NCBI RefSeq assembly: GCF_004912275.1
Contig: NZ_STGY01000022.1
Coordinates: 1 to 47,242, forward strand
Length of the DNA stretch: 47,242 nucleotides
Source: Glycomyces buryatensis
Lineage (GTDB): Bacteria > Actinomycetota > Actinomycetes > Mycobacteriales > Micromonosporaceae
Direction of reading: 5' to 3'
A model generated the notes under the pieces. It was not told the origin of the DNA, made no database searches, and saw only the letters and a program-made list of their open reading frames with translations. Made by a program: the position numbers and the translations under genes. Below, piece by piece: positions 16,557 to 24,385 of this stretch (its first letter is position 1; each line of letters starts with the position of its first letter).

Positions 16557-16644
16557 GACCACAGGGTCTGGCCACCGCTCTCCGATTGCGGGACACTGGT
16601 TGACAAGCGACCTAAGCAGGGCTTGGCCGAGCCGACGTCGACTT

Positions 16645-16694
16645 TGAGGAGTACGCCCGTGACAGCATCAGAAACCCCAGTGTCCCCGTGGTGA
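16645..16694 (+). other. 11-codon leader ORF coupled to the type III PKS start
   Basis: A good ribosome site (GAGGAGT, 16645-16651) is followed by GTG at 16659, an 11-codon frame (MTASETPVSPW) and a TGA at 16692 that overlaps the PKS GTG (16691) as GTGA. Either it is a short translated leader feeding ribosomes to the PKS start, or a 1-bp indel near 16688 has separated what was once a longer PKS N terminus: reading with one extra C gives MTASETPVSPVVTARIIG. Confidence 0.5.
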
Positions 16695-17737
16695 CCGCTA
16701 GAATCATCGGCACCGGGGCGGCGCTGCCCCCGGTCTACGACCAAGCGCGGCTTTGGGACGACTTCTTCGCGGAACACCTCGGAGGCGGCCGGGCCGCCGA
16801 ACGCATCTTCACCGGCGCGGGCGTGCGCCACCGCCACTCGGTCATCGAGCCCGCGGAACTCGCGACGATCGCCACCATGTCCACAGGGGAACGCATGCGC
16901 CTCTACACCGAACTCGCCCCGCCCCTGGGGCACCAGGCCGTCGCAGCCGCGCTTGCGGACGCCGGACTCACCGCCGACGACATCGGCCTGCTCGCCGTCG
17001 CCTCCTGCACCGGCTACGGCACCCCCGGACTCGACATCGCCCTGGCCGCATCCCTGCCCCTGCGTCCCGAGGCCCGGCGGCTCCTCGTGGGCCACATGGG
17101 ATGCCACGCCGCCCTCCCCGCCCTCGCCTCCGTCACCGACTACGTCATCGCGCAACAGCGGCCCGCCGTCCTCCTCTGCCTCGAACTCACCACCATCCAC
17201 CTCCAACCGGAGCCCCGCGACATCGAACAGATCGTCACCCACGCGCTCTTCGGCGACGCCGCCACCGCCCTGGTGCTCAGGCCCGACGACGGAGCGGGAC
17301 CCGGGCTGCGCGTACTCGACGTCGTCGCCCGCAGCGACACCGCCCGCAGCGACCAAATGACCTGGGACGTCACCGACCTCGGCTTCCGCATGGGACTCTC
17401 CACTGAGGTCCCCGATGCGCTCCGCGAACACGTCGGCCCCCTGGTCAAGGACCTCCTGAACCGACACGGACTCGATATCTCGGAGGTCGGCGGCTGGGCC
17501 GTGCACCCCGGCGGCCCCCGAATCCTCGACGCCGTCGAAGACGGCCTCGGCCTCGATCCGGCCGCGCTGGCCGCCTCTCGCACCGTCCTGGCCGAGCACG
17601 GCAACTGCTCCTCGGCAACGGTGCTGCTGGTCCTGCGGGCGATCCTGGACAGCGCCGTTCCACCGGGACCGATCGTCGCGATCGCTTTCGGCCCCGGCCT
17701 GACCCTCTACGCCGCGCTTCTCGAACTCTCGACATGA
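16691..17737 (+). CDS. Type III polyketide synthase
   Basis: A chalcone synthase-like enzyme (about 348 aa) that condenses malonyl-CoA on a CoA starter to give resorcinols, pyrones or naphthalenes. Counting from the adjacent GTG at 16688, the triad is Cys139 (GHMGCHAAL), His273 (WAVHPGGPRIL) and Asn306 (EHGNCSSATVL). The sequence resembles the bacterial SrsA/alkylresorcinol synthase group more than RppA. It overlaps the FAD monooxygenase by 4 bp (ATGA), and a UbiA gene precedes it by about 130 bp, so it is the core of the cluster. Start choice: GTG 16691 overlaps the stop of the leader ORF; GTG 16688 is equally possible. A TTGACA at 16600 may be a -35 element but lacks a good -10. Confidence 0.93.
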   Translation: MTARIIGTGAALPPVYDQARLWDDFFAEHLGGGRAAERIFTGAGVRHRHSVIEPAELATIATMSTGERMRLYTELAPPLGHQAVAAALADAGLTADDIGLLAVASCTGYGTPGLDIALAASLPLRPEARRLLVGHMGCHAALPALASVTDYVIAQQRPAVLLCLELTTIHLQPEPRDIEQIVTHALFGDAATALVLRPDDGAGPGLRVLDVVARSDTARSDQMTWDVTDLGFRMGLSTEVPDALREHVGPLVKDLLNRHGLDISEVGGWAVHPGGPRILDAVEDGLGLDPAALAASRTVLAEHGNCSSATVLLVLRAILDSAVPPGPIVAIAFGPGLTLYAALLELST

Positions 17738-19230
17738 CCGCTCCCGCGCTCCCGGAGGTCCCCGTCGTCATCGTCGGCGCGGGCCCGACCGGCCTGACGG
17801 CCGCGACACTGCTTGCCCAGCAGGGCATCGAGTGCCTAGTGCTGGAACGGTGGGACCAGCTCTACCCCCGGCCGCGCGCGGTGCACGTGGACGACGAGGT
17901 CGCCCGCATCCTCGCCGGGATCGGCCTCGCCGACGAATTCGCCGCCATCTCCCGGCCCTGCCTCGGCCTGCGGCTGCTCGACCCAGAGATGCGAATGCTC
18001 GCCGAATTCCGACGCAGCGCGGCGGCGGGCCGCCACGGCTTCCCCGAGGCCAACCTGTTCGACCAACCGGAACTGGAGGCCGTCCTTCGAGCGAACCTGG
18101 CCGGGTATCCCGCCGCCAAGTTGCAGGGCAACGCCGAAGTAATCGAAATAGCAGGCTCGGAAGGCAAGGTGTTCATCGAATACACCGATCGCAACACCGG
18201 ACGGCGAAATCGGCTGGCGGCCGAATACGTGCTCGGCTGCGACGGCGCCGAGAGTCTGGTGCGCCGATCGATCGGATCCGAAATGCGGGATCTCCGCTTC
18301 GAGCAGCGCTGGCTGGTGGTGGACGTGGAGGTGTCCGGCGAACTCGGCGAATGGGAAGGCGTGCACCAGGTCTGCGATCCCGAGCGGGCCGCGACGTACA
18401 TGCGCATAGGCCGGACCCGCCACCGCTGGGAGTTCCGGCTCCCGCCCGGAGCGGGCGCCGCCGACTTCCAAGGCATCGGCGATATCCACCCGCTGGTCAA
18501 ACCTTGGACGAAGGACACTCCGGTCGAGAGCCTGTCCCTGGTCCGGGTCGCCGAGTACACCTTCCGGGCCCAACTCGCCGAACGCTGGCGGAGGGACCGG
18601 GTCTTCATCCTCGGCGACGCAGCGCATCTGACCCCGCCGTTCATCGGGCAGGGGATCGGCGCCGGGATTCGCGACGCGGAGAATCTGGCCTGGAAACTCG
18701 CCGGAGTGCTGGACGGCAGTCTCCCCGAGCGGGTACTGGACACGTACCAGTCCGAGCGCATGCCACACGCGCGCACCATGATCCGTCTGGCGAAGCTGGT
18801 AGGCGCACTGATGACCGGGGGAGGACGAACGGGCGGATGGGTCCGGCGCACGGTCGCGCCCCGACTGCGATACGTGCCGGGCCTGCGAGAACGAGTGCTC
18901 AGCAGCGAAACCCCGCCGCTGCGGCTCGGCGGGCGGGGCCTGATCGGCCGGCTCAGCCCGAACGCCGATCTCGGAGACGGCCGCCGGCTCGACCAGGTCA
19001 CCGGGAACCGGTTCGCGTTCATCACCGCGAACCCGCCATCCGAAGTGGAGCGGTCGGAGATCGAGCGACGCGGTGCCGTGCTGGTGCAGGCCGATGCCGG
19101 AAGTGAACTGGGCATGTGGCTGAGGAAGGGCCGCACTCAGGCCGCGCTGATCCGCCCCGACGGCACCGTCATGGCAACTGGTCGCGACCTTCGGGAACTG
19201 GCGGAGCCGCTCCCGACCGCCACCGAGTGA
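17734..19230 (+). CDS. FAD-dependent aromatic monooxygenase (MhpA/SrsC-like)
   Basis: A 498-residue flavoprotein hydroxylase. [20 protein letters not shown] (9-28) is the dinucleotide-binding GxGxxG motif, [17 protein letters not shown] is the conserved DG motif, and [20 protein letters not shown] (about 288-307) is the GD motif contacting the FAD ribose. The group includes 3-(3-hydroxyphenyl)propionate hydroxylases and the phenolic lipid hydroxylase SrsC. Its start overlaps the PKS stop (ATGA), indicating translational coupling; a role in ring hydroxylation of the PKS product before quinone formation or methylation is inferred. The C-terminal thioredoxin-like domain (about 430-495) is present. 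Confidence 0.92.
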   Translation: MTAPALPEVPVVIVGAGPTGLTAATLLAQQGIECLVLERWDQLYPRPRAVHVDDEVARILAGIGLADEFAAISRPCLGLRLLDPEMRMLAEFRRSAAAGRHGFPEANLFDQPELEAVLRANLAGYPAAKLQGNAEVIEIAGSEGKVFIEYTDRNTGRRNRLAAEYVLGCDGAESLVRRSIGSEMRDLRFEQRWLVVDVEVSGELGEWEGVHQVCDPERAATYMRIGRTRHRWEFRLPPGAGAADFQGIGDIHPLVKPWTKDTPVESLSLVRVAEYTFRAQLAERWRRDRVFILGDAAHLTPPFIGQGIGAGIRDAENLAWKLAGVLDGSLPERVLDTYQSERMPHARTMIRLAKLVGALMTGGGRTGGWVRRTVAPRLRYVPGLRERVLSSETPPLRLGGRGLIGRLSPNADLGDGRRLDQVTGNRFAFITANPPSEVERSEIERRGAVLVQADAGSELGMWLRKGRTQAALIRPDGTVMATGRDLRELAEPLPTATE

Positions 19231-19304
19231 ACCTCAGTTCCGGAGAGACGCAACCGAATCTCGGCTTACGAATGCCGTTCGCAGCACGGGCTCCGCGTCC
19301 CCTT

Positions 19305-19358
19305 TTGCCAATATTGCCGAGGACTTCATCCGGCAATCGGTTGATATAGGTTGCCGGA
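19305..19358. promoter_or_regulatory. Cluster of TTGCC inverted and direct repeats
   Basis: TTGCC elements occur as direct repeats at 19305 and 19314, then as CCGGCAA (19331-19337) and TTGCCGG (19352-19358), the last two an exact 7-bp inverted repeat with 14 bp between. They lie just upstream of the manD start (19382) and could bind a GntR- or LacI-type sugar acid regulator not present nearby. Confidence 0.45.
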
Positions 19359-19381
19359 ATCGAACTTCAAGGGAGAGAACC

Positions 19382-20620
19382 ATGATCATCGACCAAGCCG
19401 AAGTCATCGTCACCAGCCCCGACCGGAACTTCGTGACGCTGAAACTCACCACGGACGACGGCCTGACCGGAATCGGCGACGCCACGCTCAACGGCCGCGA
19501 ACTCGCCGTCGTCTCCTACCTGCGGGACCATGTCGTCCCCCTCCTGCTCGGCCGGGACGCCCACCGCATCGAGGACACCTGGCAGTTCCTCTACCGTTCC
19601 GCCTACTGGCGGCGCGGCCCGGTCACGATGGCCGCCATCGCCGCGGTCGACATGGCTCTGTGGGACCTCAAGGGCAAGGCCGCCGGCATGCCGGTCTACC
19701 AACTGCTCGGCGGCGCCTCCCGCAATGGCCTCCTCGCCTACGGCCACGCCTCGGGCAAGACCACCGAGGAACTGTTCGACTCGATCCGCTCCCACCAGGA
19801 GCAGGGCTACCGGGCCATCCGCATCCAGTCCGGCGTCCCGGGCCTCAAGTCCATCTACGGCATCGCCTCGAACGCGACCTCCGATGCGATGGAAGGGGTC
19901 CGATACGACCACGAACCCGCCCAACGCGGGGCACTGCCCAATGAGGAGGACTGGGACACCCGCTCCTACCTGCGCCACGTTCCCACGGTGTTCGAAGCCG
20001 TACGAAACGAGTTCGGGCCCGAACTGCCGCTGCTGCACGACGCCCACCACCGTCTCACCCCGATCCAGGCCGCGAAGCTCGGTAAATCCCTTGAACCCTA
20101 TGACCTGTTCTGGCTCGAAGACGTCACGCCCGCCGAGAACCAGGAGGCGCTGCGCCTGGTCCGCCAGCACACCACCACCCCGCTCGCCATCGGCGAAATC
20201 TTCAACACCGTGTGGGACTACCAGCAGATCATCCGCGAGCAGCTCATCGACTACGTGCGCTCGGCCGTCACCCACACCGGCGGCATCTCGCACCTGAAGA
20301 AGATCCTCGACTATGCCGCGCAGTACCAGATCAAGTCCGGCATGCACGGACCCACCGACATCTCGCCGGTCGGCATGGCCGCCGCGATGCACCTGGGCCT
20401 GTCGATTCACAACTTCGGCATCCAGGAGTACATGCAGCACGGCGCCAAGACCGATGAGGTCTTCCGGCAGTCCTTCACCTGGTCCGGCGGTTACCTCCAC
20501 CCCGGCGACCAACCGGGGCTGGGCGTCGAACTCGACACCGACGAGGCCGGCAAATACCCCTACGTCCAGGCCTACCTGCCCTTCAACCGGCTGGCGGACG
20601 GAACCGTCCACGACTGGTAG
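19382..20620 (+). CDS. manD: ManD-type mannonate dehydratase (enolase superfamily)
   Basis: A 412-residue cytoplasmic enzyme expected to dehydrate D-mannonate (or D-gluconate) to 2-keto-3-deoxy-D-gluconate. Metal ligands are recognisable at Asp220 (LLHDAHHRL), Glu246 (FWLEDVTP) and Glu272 (AIGEIFNT); the ManD acid/base pair Arg147 and Tyr159 and His222 are also in place, as in the Novosphingobium enzyme. The start [20 protein letters not shown] is family-typical and follows AAGGGAGAG. It stands alone, convergent with a TetR gene; no KDG kinase or aldolase is encoded here, so the pathway must be finished elsewhere. Efficient mannonate turnover versus the low-activity galactonate-dehydratase-like subgroup cannot be settled by eye. 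Confidence 0.93.
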   Translation: MIIDQAEVIVTSPDRNFVTLKLTTDDGLTGIGDATLNGRELAVVSYLRDHVVPLLLGRDAHRIEDTWQFLYRSAYWRRGPVTMAAIAAVDMALWDLKGKAAGMPVYQLLGGASRNGLLAYGHASGKTTEELFDSIRSHQEQGYRAIRIQSGVPGLKSIYGIASNATSDAMEGVRYDHEPAQRGALPNEEDWDTRSYLRHVPTVFEAVRNEFGPELPLLHDAHHRLTPIQAAKLGKSLEPYDLFWLEDVTPAENQEALRLVRQHTTTPLAIGEIFNTVWDYQQIIREQLIDYVRSAVTHTGGISHLKKILDYAAQYQIKSGMHGPTDISPVGMAAAMHLGLSIHNFGIQEYMQHGAKTDEVFRQSFTWSGGYLHPGDQPGLGVELDTDEAGKYPYVQAYLPFNRLADGTVHDW

Positions 20621-20657
20621 CCCGAACCCTCTCCCGAAGACCAAACGGGGGACGCCG

Positions 20658-21275
20658 TCAGCTCGCGTCCGCCGCCGGGCGGAGGGCGGTCATGGTGTGG
20701 TGGAGGTGGTGGGCGAATTGGTCGGGGTCGTCGCGGGCGACCACGTGGCAGATGGCCGCGTGGAGGCAGGCGAAGGCGGCGCCCACCTTGGCTCGCAGGA
20801 CGATCGGGTCCGGGGTGGAGCCGGAGTCGCGGGAGTCGGCGCGGGTTTGCAGTTCGTCGGTGAGGCGCTGCTGGACCGCGTCGAGGCGTTGGAGGTAGGC
20901 CGCGAGGAGGCGGGCGCTGCCGTCGATGACGCGCTGCATCGCGGCGTCGTGCTCACGGAGCTCGTCGTCGGTGAACCGCTCGAGGACCGGGTCGAACATA
21001 TGCTGTAGTGAATCCCACTCGGGCTCGTCCAACGGGCGGGAGGCGAGGCCCGAGAGGAGGTCATCACCGAGGCGGGTGAGGCGGTCGAGGACGACGTCAT
21101 CCTTTGAGGGGAAGTAGCGGAAGAAGCTGCGCTGGGACATGCCGACGGCGGCGGCGATCTCATCGACGGTGGTCTCTTCGAATCCCTTGGCGACGAACAG
21201 GTCTTCGGCGATCGCGACGATCTGCGACTGCACCGCCCGCCGCGACGCCTGGCGCAGCCCTGTGACAGTGCTCAT
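20658..21275 (-). CDS. TetR-family repressor
   Basis: A 205-residue regulator with the N-terminal HTH (AIAEDLFVAKGFEETTVDEI, AAAVGMSQRSFFRYFPSKDD) and a helical ligand-binding part typical of the branch that controls actinobacterial drug pumps. It is divergent to a DHA2 efflux gene, its probable target. ATG 21275 was chosen because TACAAT ends 7 nt upstream and no ribosome site precedes it; the longer frame to 21500 would run across the efflux promoter. Confidence 0.9.
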   Translation of the reverse strand: MSTVTGLRQASRRAVQSQIVAIAEDLFVAKGFEETTVDEIAAAVGMSQRSFFRYFPSKDDVVLDRLTRLGDDLLSGLASRPLDEPEWDSLQHMFDPVLERFTDDELREHDAAMQRVIDGSARLLAAYLQRLDAVQQRLTDELQTRADSRDSGSTPDPIVLRAKVGAAFACLHAAICHVVARDDPDQFAHHLHHTMTALRPAADAS

Positions 21276-21282
21276 GTCGACA

Positions 21283-21311
21283 ATTGTACCAGGGTAATTA
21301 AATGGCAGTGA
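21283..21311 (-). promoter_or_regulatory. Leaderless promoter of the TetR gene
   Basis: On the minus strand TCACTG (21311-21306) and TACAAT (21288-21283) are 17 bp apart, and the -10 box ends 7 nt before the ATG at 21275. The AT-rich interval between (AATTGTACC / GGGTAATT) is partly self-complementary and may be the TetR operator. Confidence 0.5.
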
Positions 21312-21430
21312 CTGACAAATTCCCCGTAGACTCCAACGCGGTGCGCGGCGCCGCGCACCCGAGGACTCCCGGACGTGCGTGGTGGCACCGCCGTCCACCC
21401 AACACCCACCCGTCCCGAAAGAAGGTTCCG

Positions 21431-22921
21431 ATGAGCGTCGCCCAGGAAACGGTCGAGGACACACCTGTGTCCACTGAGGAAACCGAGACCGGGATACCAA
21501 GCAAGATCAAACTCGTCATCGGTCTACTGCTCGCGGCCACCTTCGTGATGATCCTCAATGAGACCGTCATGAGCGTAGCGCTGCCGAGACTGATGAACGA
21601 GTTCAGTATCAGCGCCGCCACAGTTCAGTGGCTCACCACCGGCTTCATGCTCACCATGGCCGTGGTAATCCCGACCACCGGGTTGATTCTGCAGCGCTTC
21701 ACGACTCGCGCGGTCTTCATCGCGGCGATGTCGCTGTTCACCGCGGGCACCCTGCTGGCCGCAGTCGCGCCGGCCTTCGGCGTCCTGGTGGTCGCCCGCG
21801 TCGTTCAGGCCAGCGGCACCGCGGTCATGCTGCCGCTGCTCATGACCACTGTGCTCACGTTCGTCCCGGCGGACAGGCGCGGGCGCACGATCGGCCTCAT
21901 CTCCATCGTCATCTCCGTCGCGCCCGCCATCGGCCCGACCTTCTCCGGTTTCATCCTGGAATCGCTGAGCTGGCGTTGGATGTTCCTCGCGGTGCTGCCG
22001 ATCGCCGCACTGAGCCTGTTCCTCGGCGCGGCCCTGGTCAAGAACATCACCGAGCCGAAGTCGGTCAAGATCGACCTGCTCTCGATTGTGCTGTCCGCCT
22101 TGACGTTCGGCGGTCTCATCTACGGCCTCAGCAGCCTCGGCGAAGCGGCGACCGAGGCCGGCGCGCCGATCTCCCCGTCGCTGCCGCTCAGCGTCGGCGC
22201 GGTCTCCCTGGTCCTGTTCGTGTGGCGTCAGCTGGTCCTCCAGCGCAGTGACGCGCCGCTGATGGACCTGCGCGTGTTCAACAACCGCCCCTTCGCGATC
22301 GGCATCGCCATGATGCTCATCTCGATGGCGACCTTCTTCGGTTCGCTCATCCTGCTGCCGATGTACCTCCAGAACGTCCTGGAGCTGAAGACGATGGAGA
22401 CCGGCCTGGTGCTGCTCCCCGGCGGACTGGCAATGGGTCTGAGCTCGCCGTTCATCGGGCGCCTTTACGACCGGTTCGGCCCGCGTCCGCTGGTCACCCC
22501 CGGCGCGATCTTCGTCGCGATCGGGCTCGGCCTGCTGACGCAGCTCGACCAGACCACCGAGACCTCGTTCGTCGTGATGGCCCACGTGCTGCTCATGGTC
22601 GGCCTCGCCTGCATGATGACGCCGCTGATGACCAATGCGCTGGGCGACCTCAAACCGGAGCTGTACTCGCACGGCAGCGCCATCGTCAATACGCTCCAGC
22701 AGATGGCCGGCGCCGCCGGCACCGCCCTGTTCATCACCATCATGACGACCGGGATCACCTCGGAGATGGCGAACGGCGCCGACGAGATCGCCGCGCAGGC
22801 GGCGGGCATCCACGACGCCTTCATCTGGGGCTGCGTGCTGGCGATCGTCAGCGTCGCCGCCTCGTTCATGGTGAAGAAGGCGGCCGCTCCGGCGGTCGAG
22901 GGCGCCCCCGCCGTGCACTAG
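21431..22921 (+). CDS. MFS multidrug efflux transporter, DHA2 (EmrB/QacA) family
   Basis: A 496-residue transporter with about 14 hydrophobic helices. LNETVMSVALPRLMNEF in helix 1 and VQWLTTGFMLTMAVVIPTTG in helix 2 are DHA2 hallmarks; GRTIGLISIVISVAPAIGPTFSG is motif C, and RWMFLAVLPIAALSL follows. It probably exports lipophilic drugs or quaternary compounds by proton exchange. The ATG at 21431 follows AGAAGG; the longer frame from 21302 has no ribosome site and a Pro/Arg-rich N terminus. Expression is probably controlled by the divergent TetR. A strong hairpin ends the unit. Confidence 0.92.
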   Translation: MSVAQETVEDTPVSTEETETGIPSKIKLVIGLLLAATFVMILNETVMSVALPRLMNEFSISAATVQWLTTGFMLTMAVVIPTTGLILQRFTTRAVFIAAMSLFTAGTLLAAVAPAFGVLVVARVVQASGTAVMLPLLMTTVLTFVPADRRGRTIGLISIVISVAPAIGPTFSGFILESLSWRWMFLAVLPIAALSLFLGAALVKNITEPKSVKIDLLSIVLSALTFGGLIYGLSSLGEAATEAGAPISPSLPLSVGAVSLVLFVWRQLVLQRSDAPLMDLRVFNNRPFAIGIAMMLISMATFFGSLILLPMYLQNVLELKTMETGLVLLPGGLAMGLSSPFIGRLYDRFGPRPLVTPGAIFVAIGLGLLTQLDQTTETSFVVMAHVLLMVGLACMMTPLMTNALGDLKPELYSHGSAIVNTLQQMAGAAGTALFITIMTTGITSEMANGADEIAAQAAGIHDAFIWGCVLAIVSVAASFMVKKAAAPAVEGAPAVH

Positions 22922-22934
22922 AGAACCTGTCCGA

Positions 22935-22966
22935 GGGGGCCGCGACCGACACCGGTCGCGGCCCCC
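22935..22966 (+). terminator. Hairpin terminator after the efflux gene
   Basis: Perfect 14-bp stem (GGGGGCCGCGACCG, 22935-22948, with its complement at 22953-22966) and an ACAC loop, 14 bp after the stop codon. Confidence 0.88.
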
Positions 22967-23069
22967 TTCCGCCAATCCCGCAGCGGCGCGACCGGCTCGC
23001 CACGTCCGTGCCAGGATTCGACGGGTCCCGGTTCTGGGACCTTGCAGCACGAACAGTGGAGGTATCCCG

Positions 23070-23987
23070 ATGAGCGTCGTCGTCCTCGGCAGCGCCAACC
23101 TCGATCTCGTATACGAGGTCGACCGCATTCCCGCACCGGGCGAGACCGTGCTCTCCCGCGGCTTCGAGGCCTTCCCCGGAGGCAAGGGCAATAACCAGGC
23201 CATCGCAGCGGCCCGTGCCGGAGCCGACGTGTCCTTCATCGTCGCGCTCGGGCGCGACTCCGCGGCTGACCGCCTCGCAGAGCAGGCCACCGGCGCCGGG
23301 ATCCACCTGCTCGACCGCCGCGCGGGCGCCCCGACCGGCTCGGCGATCATCTTCGTGGACCGGCGCGGCGAGAACTCGATCGTCGTGAACTCCGGCGCCA
23401 ACGCCGAACTCGTCGACCTCACGGCCGCCGAACTTCGCGACATCGCCTCCGCGGGCGTCCTGGTGCTGCAACTGGAGACGCCGATCGCGACGGTCGAGGC
23501 CGCAGTCCGCGCCGCGAAGGCCACCGACACGGCCGTGGTGCTCAATGCCGCGCCGAGCGGGGCCGTCCCGGCCGAACTCCTCGGCCAGATCGACATCCTG
23601 GTGGTGAACGAGCACGAGGCGGCCGAACTCGCGGGCGAGCCGGACGGCACCGGCGAACGGTCGCTCCTTTCGGTCCTCACCGGACACGGCTGCGCCGTGA
23701 TCATCACGCTCGGGGCCGACGGCGCGCTCGTAGGCGTTCCGGGCGAGTCCCCGGTCAGGGTCGCGGCCCTCAAGGTCGACGCCAAGGACACCACCGGGGC
23801 GGGCGACGCCTTCGTCGGCGCGTTCGCCGCGGCACTCGACCGCGCCGAACGGTCGGCCGACCTGTCCGCGCTTGTCGAGGCGACCGAGTTCGCCACGGCC
23901 GCCGCCGCACTGGCGGTGCAGCGCAAGGGCGCCGTCCCATCGATCCCGACCCTGGAGGAGGTGCGGAAGTTCCGGGAGGCCCTCTGA
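23070..23987 (+). CDS. rbsK: Ribokinase (PfkB family)
   Basis: A 305-residue sugar kinase that would phosphorylate D-ribose at O5. Both PfkB signatures are present: AFPGGKGNNQAIAAARAGAD (34-53) and DTTGAGDAFVGAF near 240-252 with the catalytic Asp. The opening VVVLGSANLDLVYEVDRIPA and NAAPSGAVPAELL are ribokinase-like rather than KDG-kinase-like. The ATG at 23070 follows GGAGGT. No ribose transporter or repressor is adjacent; the gene is a single unit between terminators, so it may salvage ribose from nucleosides or another pentose. Confidence 0.9.
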   Translation: MSVVVLGSANLDLVYEVDRIPAPGETVLSRGFEAFPGGKGNNQAIAAARAGADVSFIVALGRDSAADRLAEQATGAGIHLLDRRAGAPTGSAIIFVDRRGENSIVVNSGANAELVDLTAAELRDIASAGVLVLQLETPIATVEAAVRAAKATDTAVVLNAAPSGAVPAELLGQIDILVVNEHEAAELAGEPDGTGERSLLSVLTGHGCAVIITLGADGALVGVPGESPVRVAALKVDAKDTTGAGDAFVGAFAAALDRAERSADLSALVEATEFATAAAALAVQRKGAVPSIPTLEEVRKFREAL

Positions 23988-24002
23988 CCCCTACGAGGCG
24001 AA

Positions 24003-24027
24003 CACCAACGGCTGCAACCCGTTGGTG
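24003..24027 (+). terminator. Hairpin after ribokinase
   Basis: CACCAACGG (24003-24011) and CCGTTGGTG (24019-24027) pair perfectly around a 7-nt loop, 15 bp after the rbsK stop. Confidence 0.7.
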
Positions 24028-24193
24028 CCCAGGCCCATCGACCGCCCCACCGTCCTTCCGCCCGGCGTGCAGCGGGCCCACTGGTACGAGCGCCGCCACA
24101 TGATGCATTCGATCCGACGCTGAAACCGCGACCACAGCGCCGAACTCCACAGCGTGGTCGGAGCTGAGCAACAGAGCAGAACGGAATTTCCGG

Positions 24194-24223
24194 GGCCTCG
24201 CGAAGGATTTCCTTCGCGGGGCC
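24194..24223 (+). terminator. Second hairpin upstream of the GH62-GH10 operon
   Basis: A 14-bp stem (GGCCTCGCGAAGGA with its complement, one G-U pair) with a TT centre, about 40 bp before the promoter of the xylan operon. It would insulate that operon from upstream read-through. Confidence 0.75.
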
Positions 24224-24262
24224 TGTTCGTGCTGGGGTTCGATACGCCCCTTCCGCCCCGGG

Positions 24263-24291
24263 TTGACATGATATCGAGGGGTATCTATAGT
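24263..24291 (+). promoter_or_regulatory. Consensus promoter of the GH62-GH10 operon
   Basis: TTGACA (24263-24268) and TATAGT (24286-24291) with a 17-bp spacer: near-perfect for the housekeeping sigma factor and the best promoter in the window. Transcription should begin near 24298. Confidence 0.8.
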
Positions 24292-24319
24292 AGCGAGTGC
24301 GCAATTTTCGATAAAAGTT

Positions 24320-24332
24320 CCGAAACTTTCGG
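24320..24332. promoter_or_regulatory. CGAAACTTTCG-type operator of the xylan operon
   Basis: CCGAAACTTTCGG is a perfect 6-1-6 palindrome located about 22-34 nt after the predicted transcription start. CGAAA-N-TTTCG boxes are known ahead of xylanase genes in Streptomyces, where a repressor binds them. A TTTCG half-site lies 10 bp before it (24306-24310). Confidence 0.75.
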
Positions 24333-24385
24333 AGGTGATGGTTCATTCCGACCGCATTCCACCCCAACCAGAAAGGTCAGCGTCA

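Larger units (their letters stand above)
23988..24262. other. Gap with two hairpins and no recognised gene
   Basis: After the ribokinase stop there is a hairpin (24003-24027), then about 165 bp with short open frames that I do not recognise, then a second strong hairpin (24194-24223). Two terminators in a row around an unexplained segment suggest a remnant gene or a small transcript, but no start, ribosome site or conserved motif is visible. Confidence 0.5.

Noticed and set aside
16600..16628. Promoter for the type III PKS from TTGACA at 16600
   Set aside because: No acceptable -10 box lies 16-19 bp downstream, so it is not listed as a promoter.
23070..23987. KDG kinase instead of ribokinase, to pair with ManD
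   Set aside because: The motifs GGKGNNQA and the N-terminal block are ribokinase-like, and the gene is not linked to manD.
21524..24367. A 947-codon minus-strand frame
   Set aside because: It spans antisense to the DHA2 pump and ribokinase genes and two terminators; composition is that of a shadow frame.
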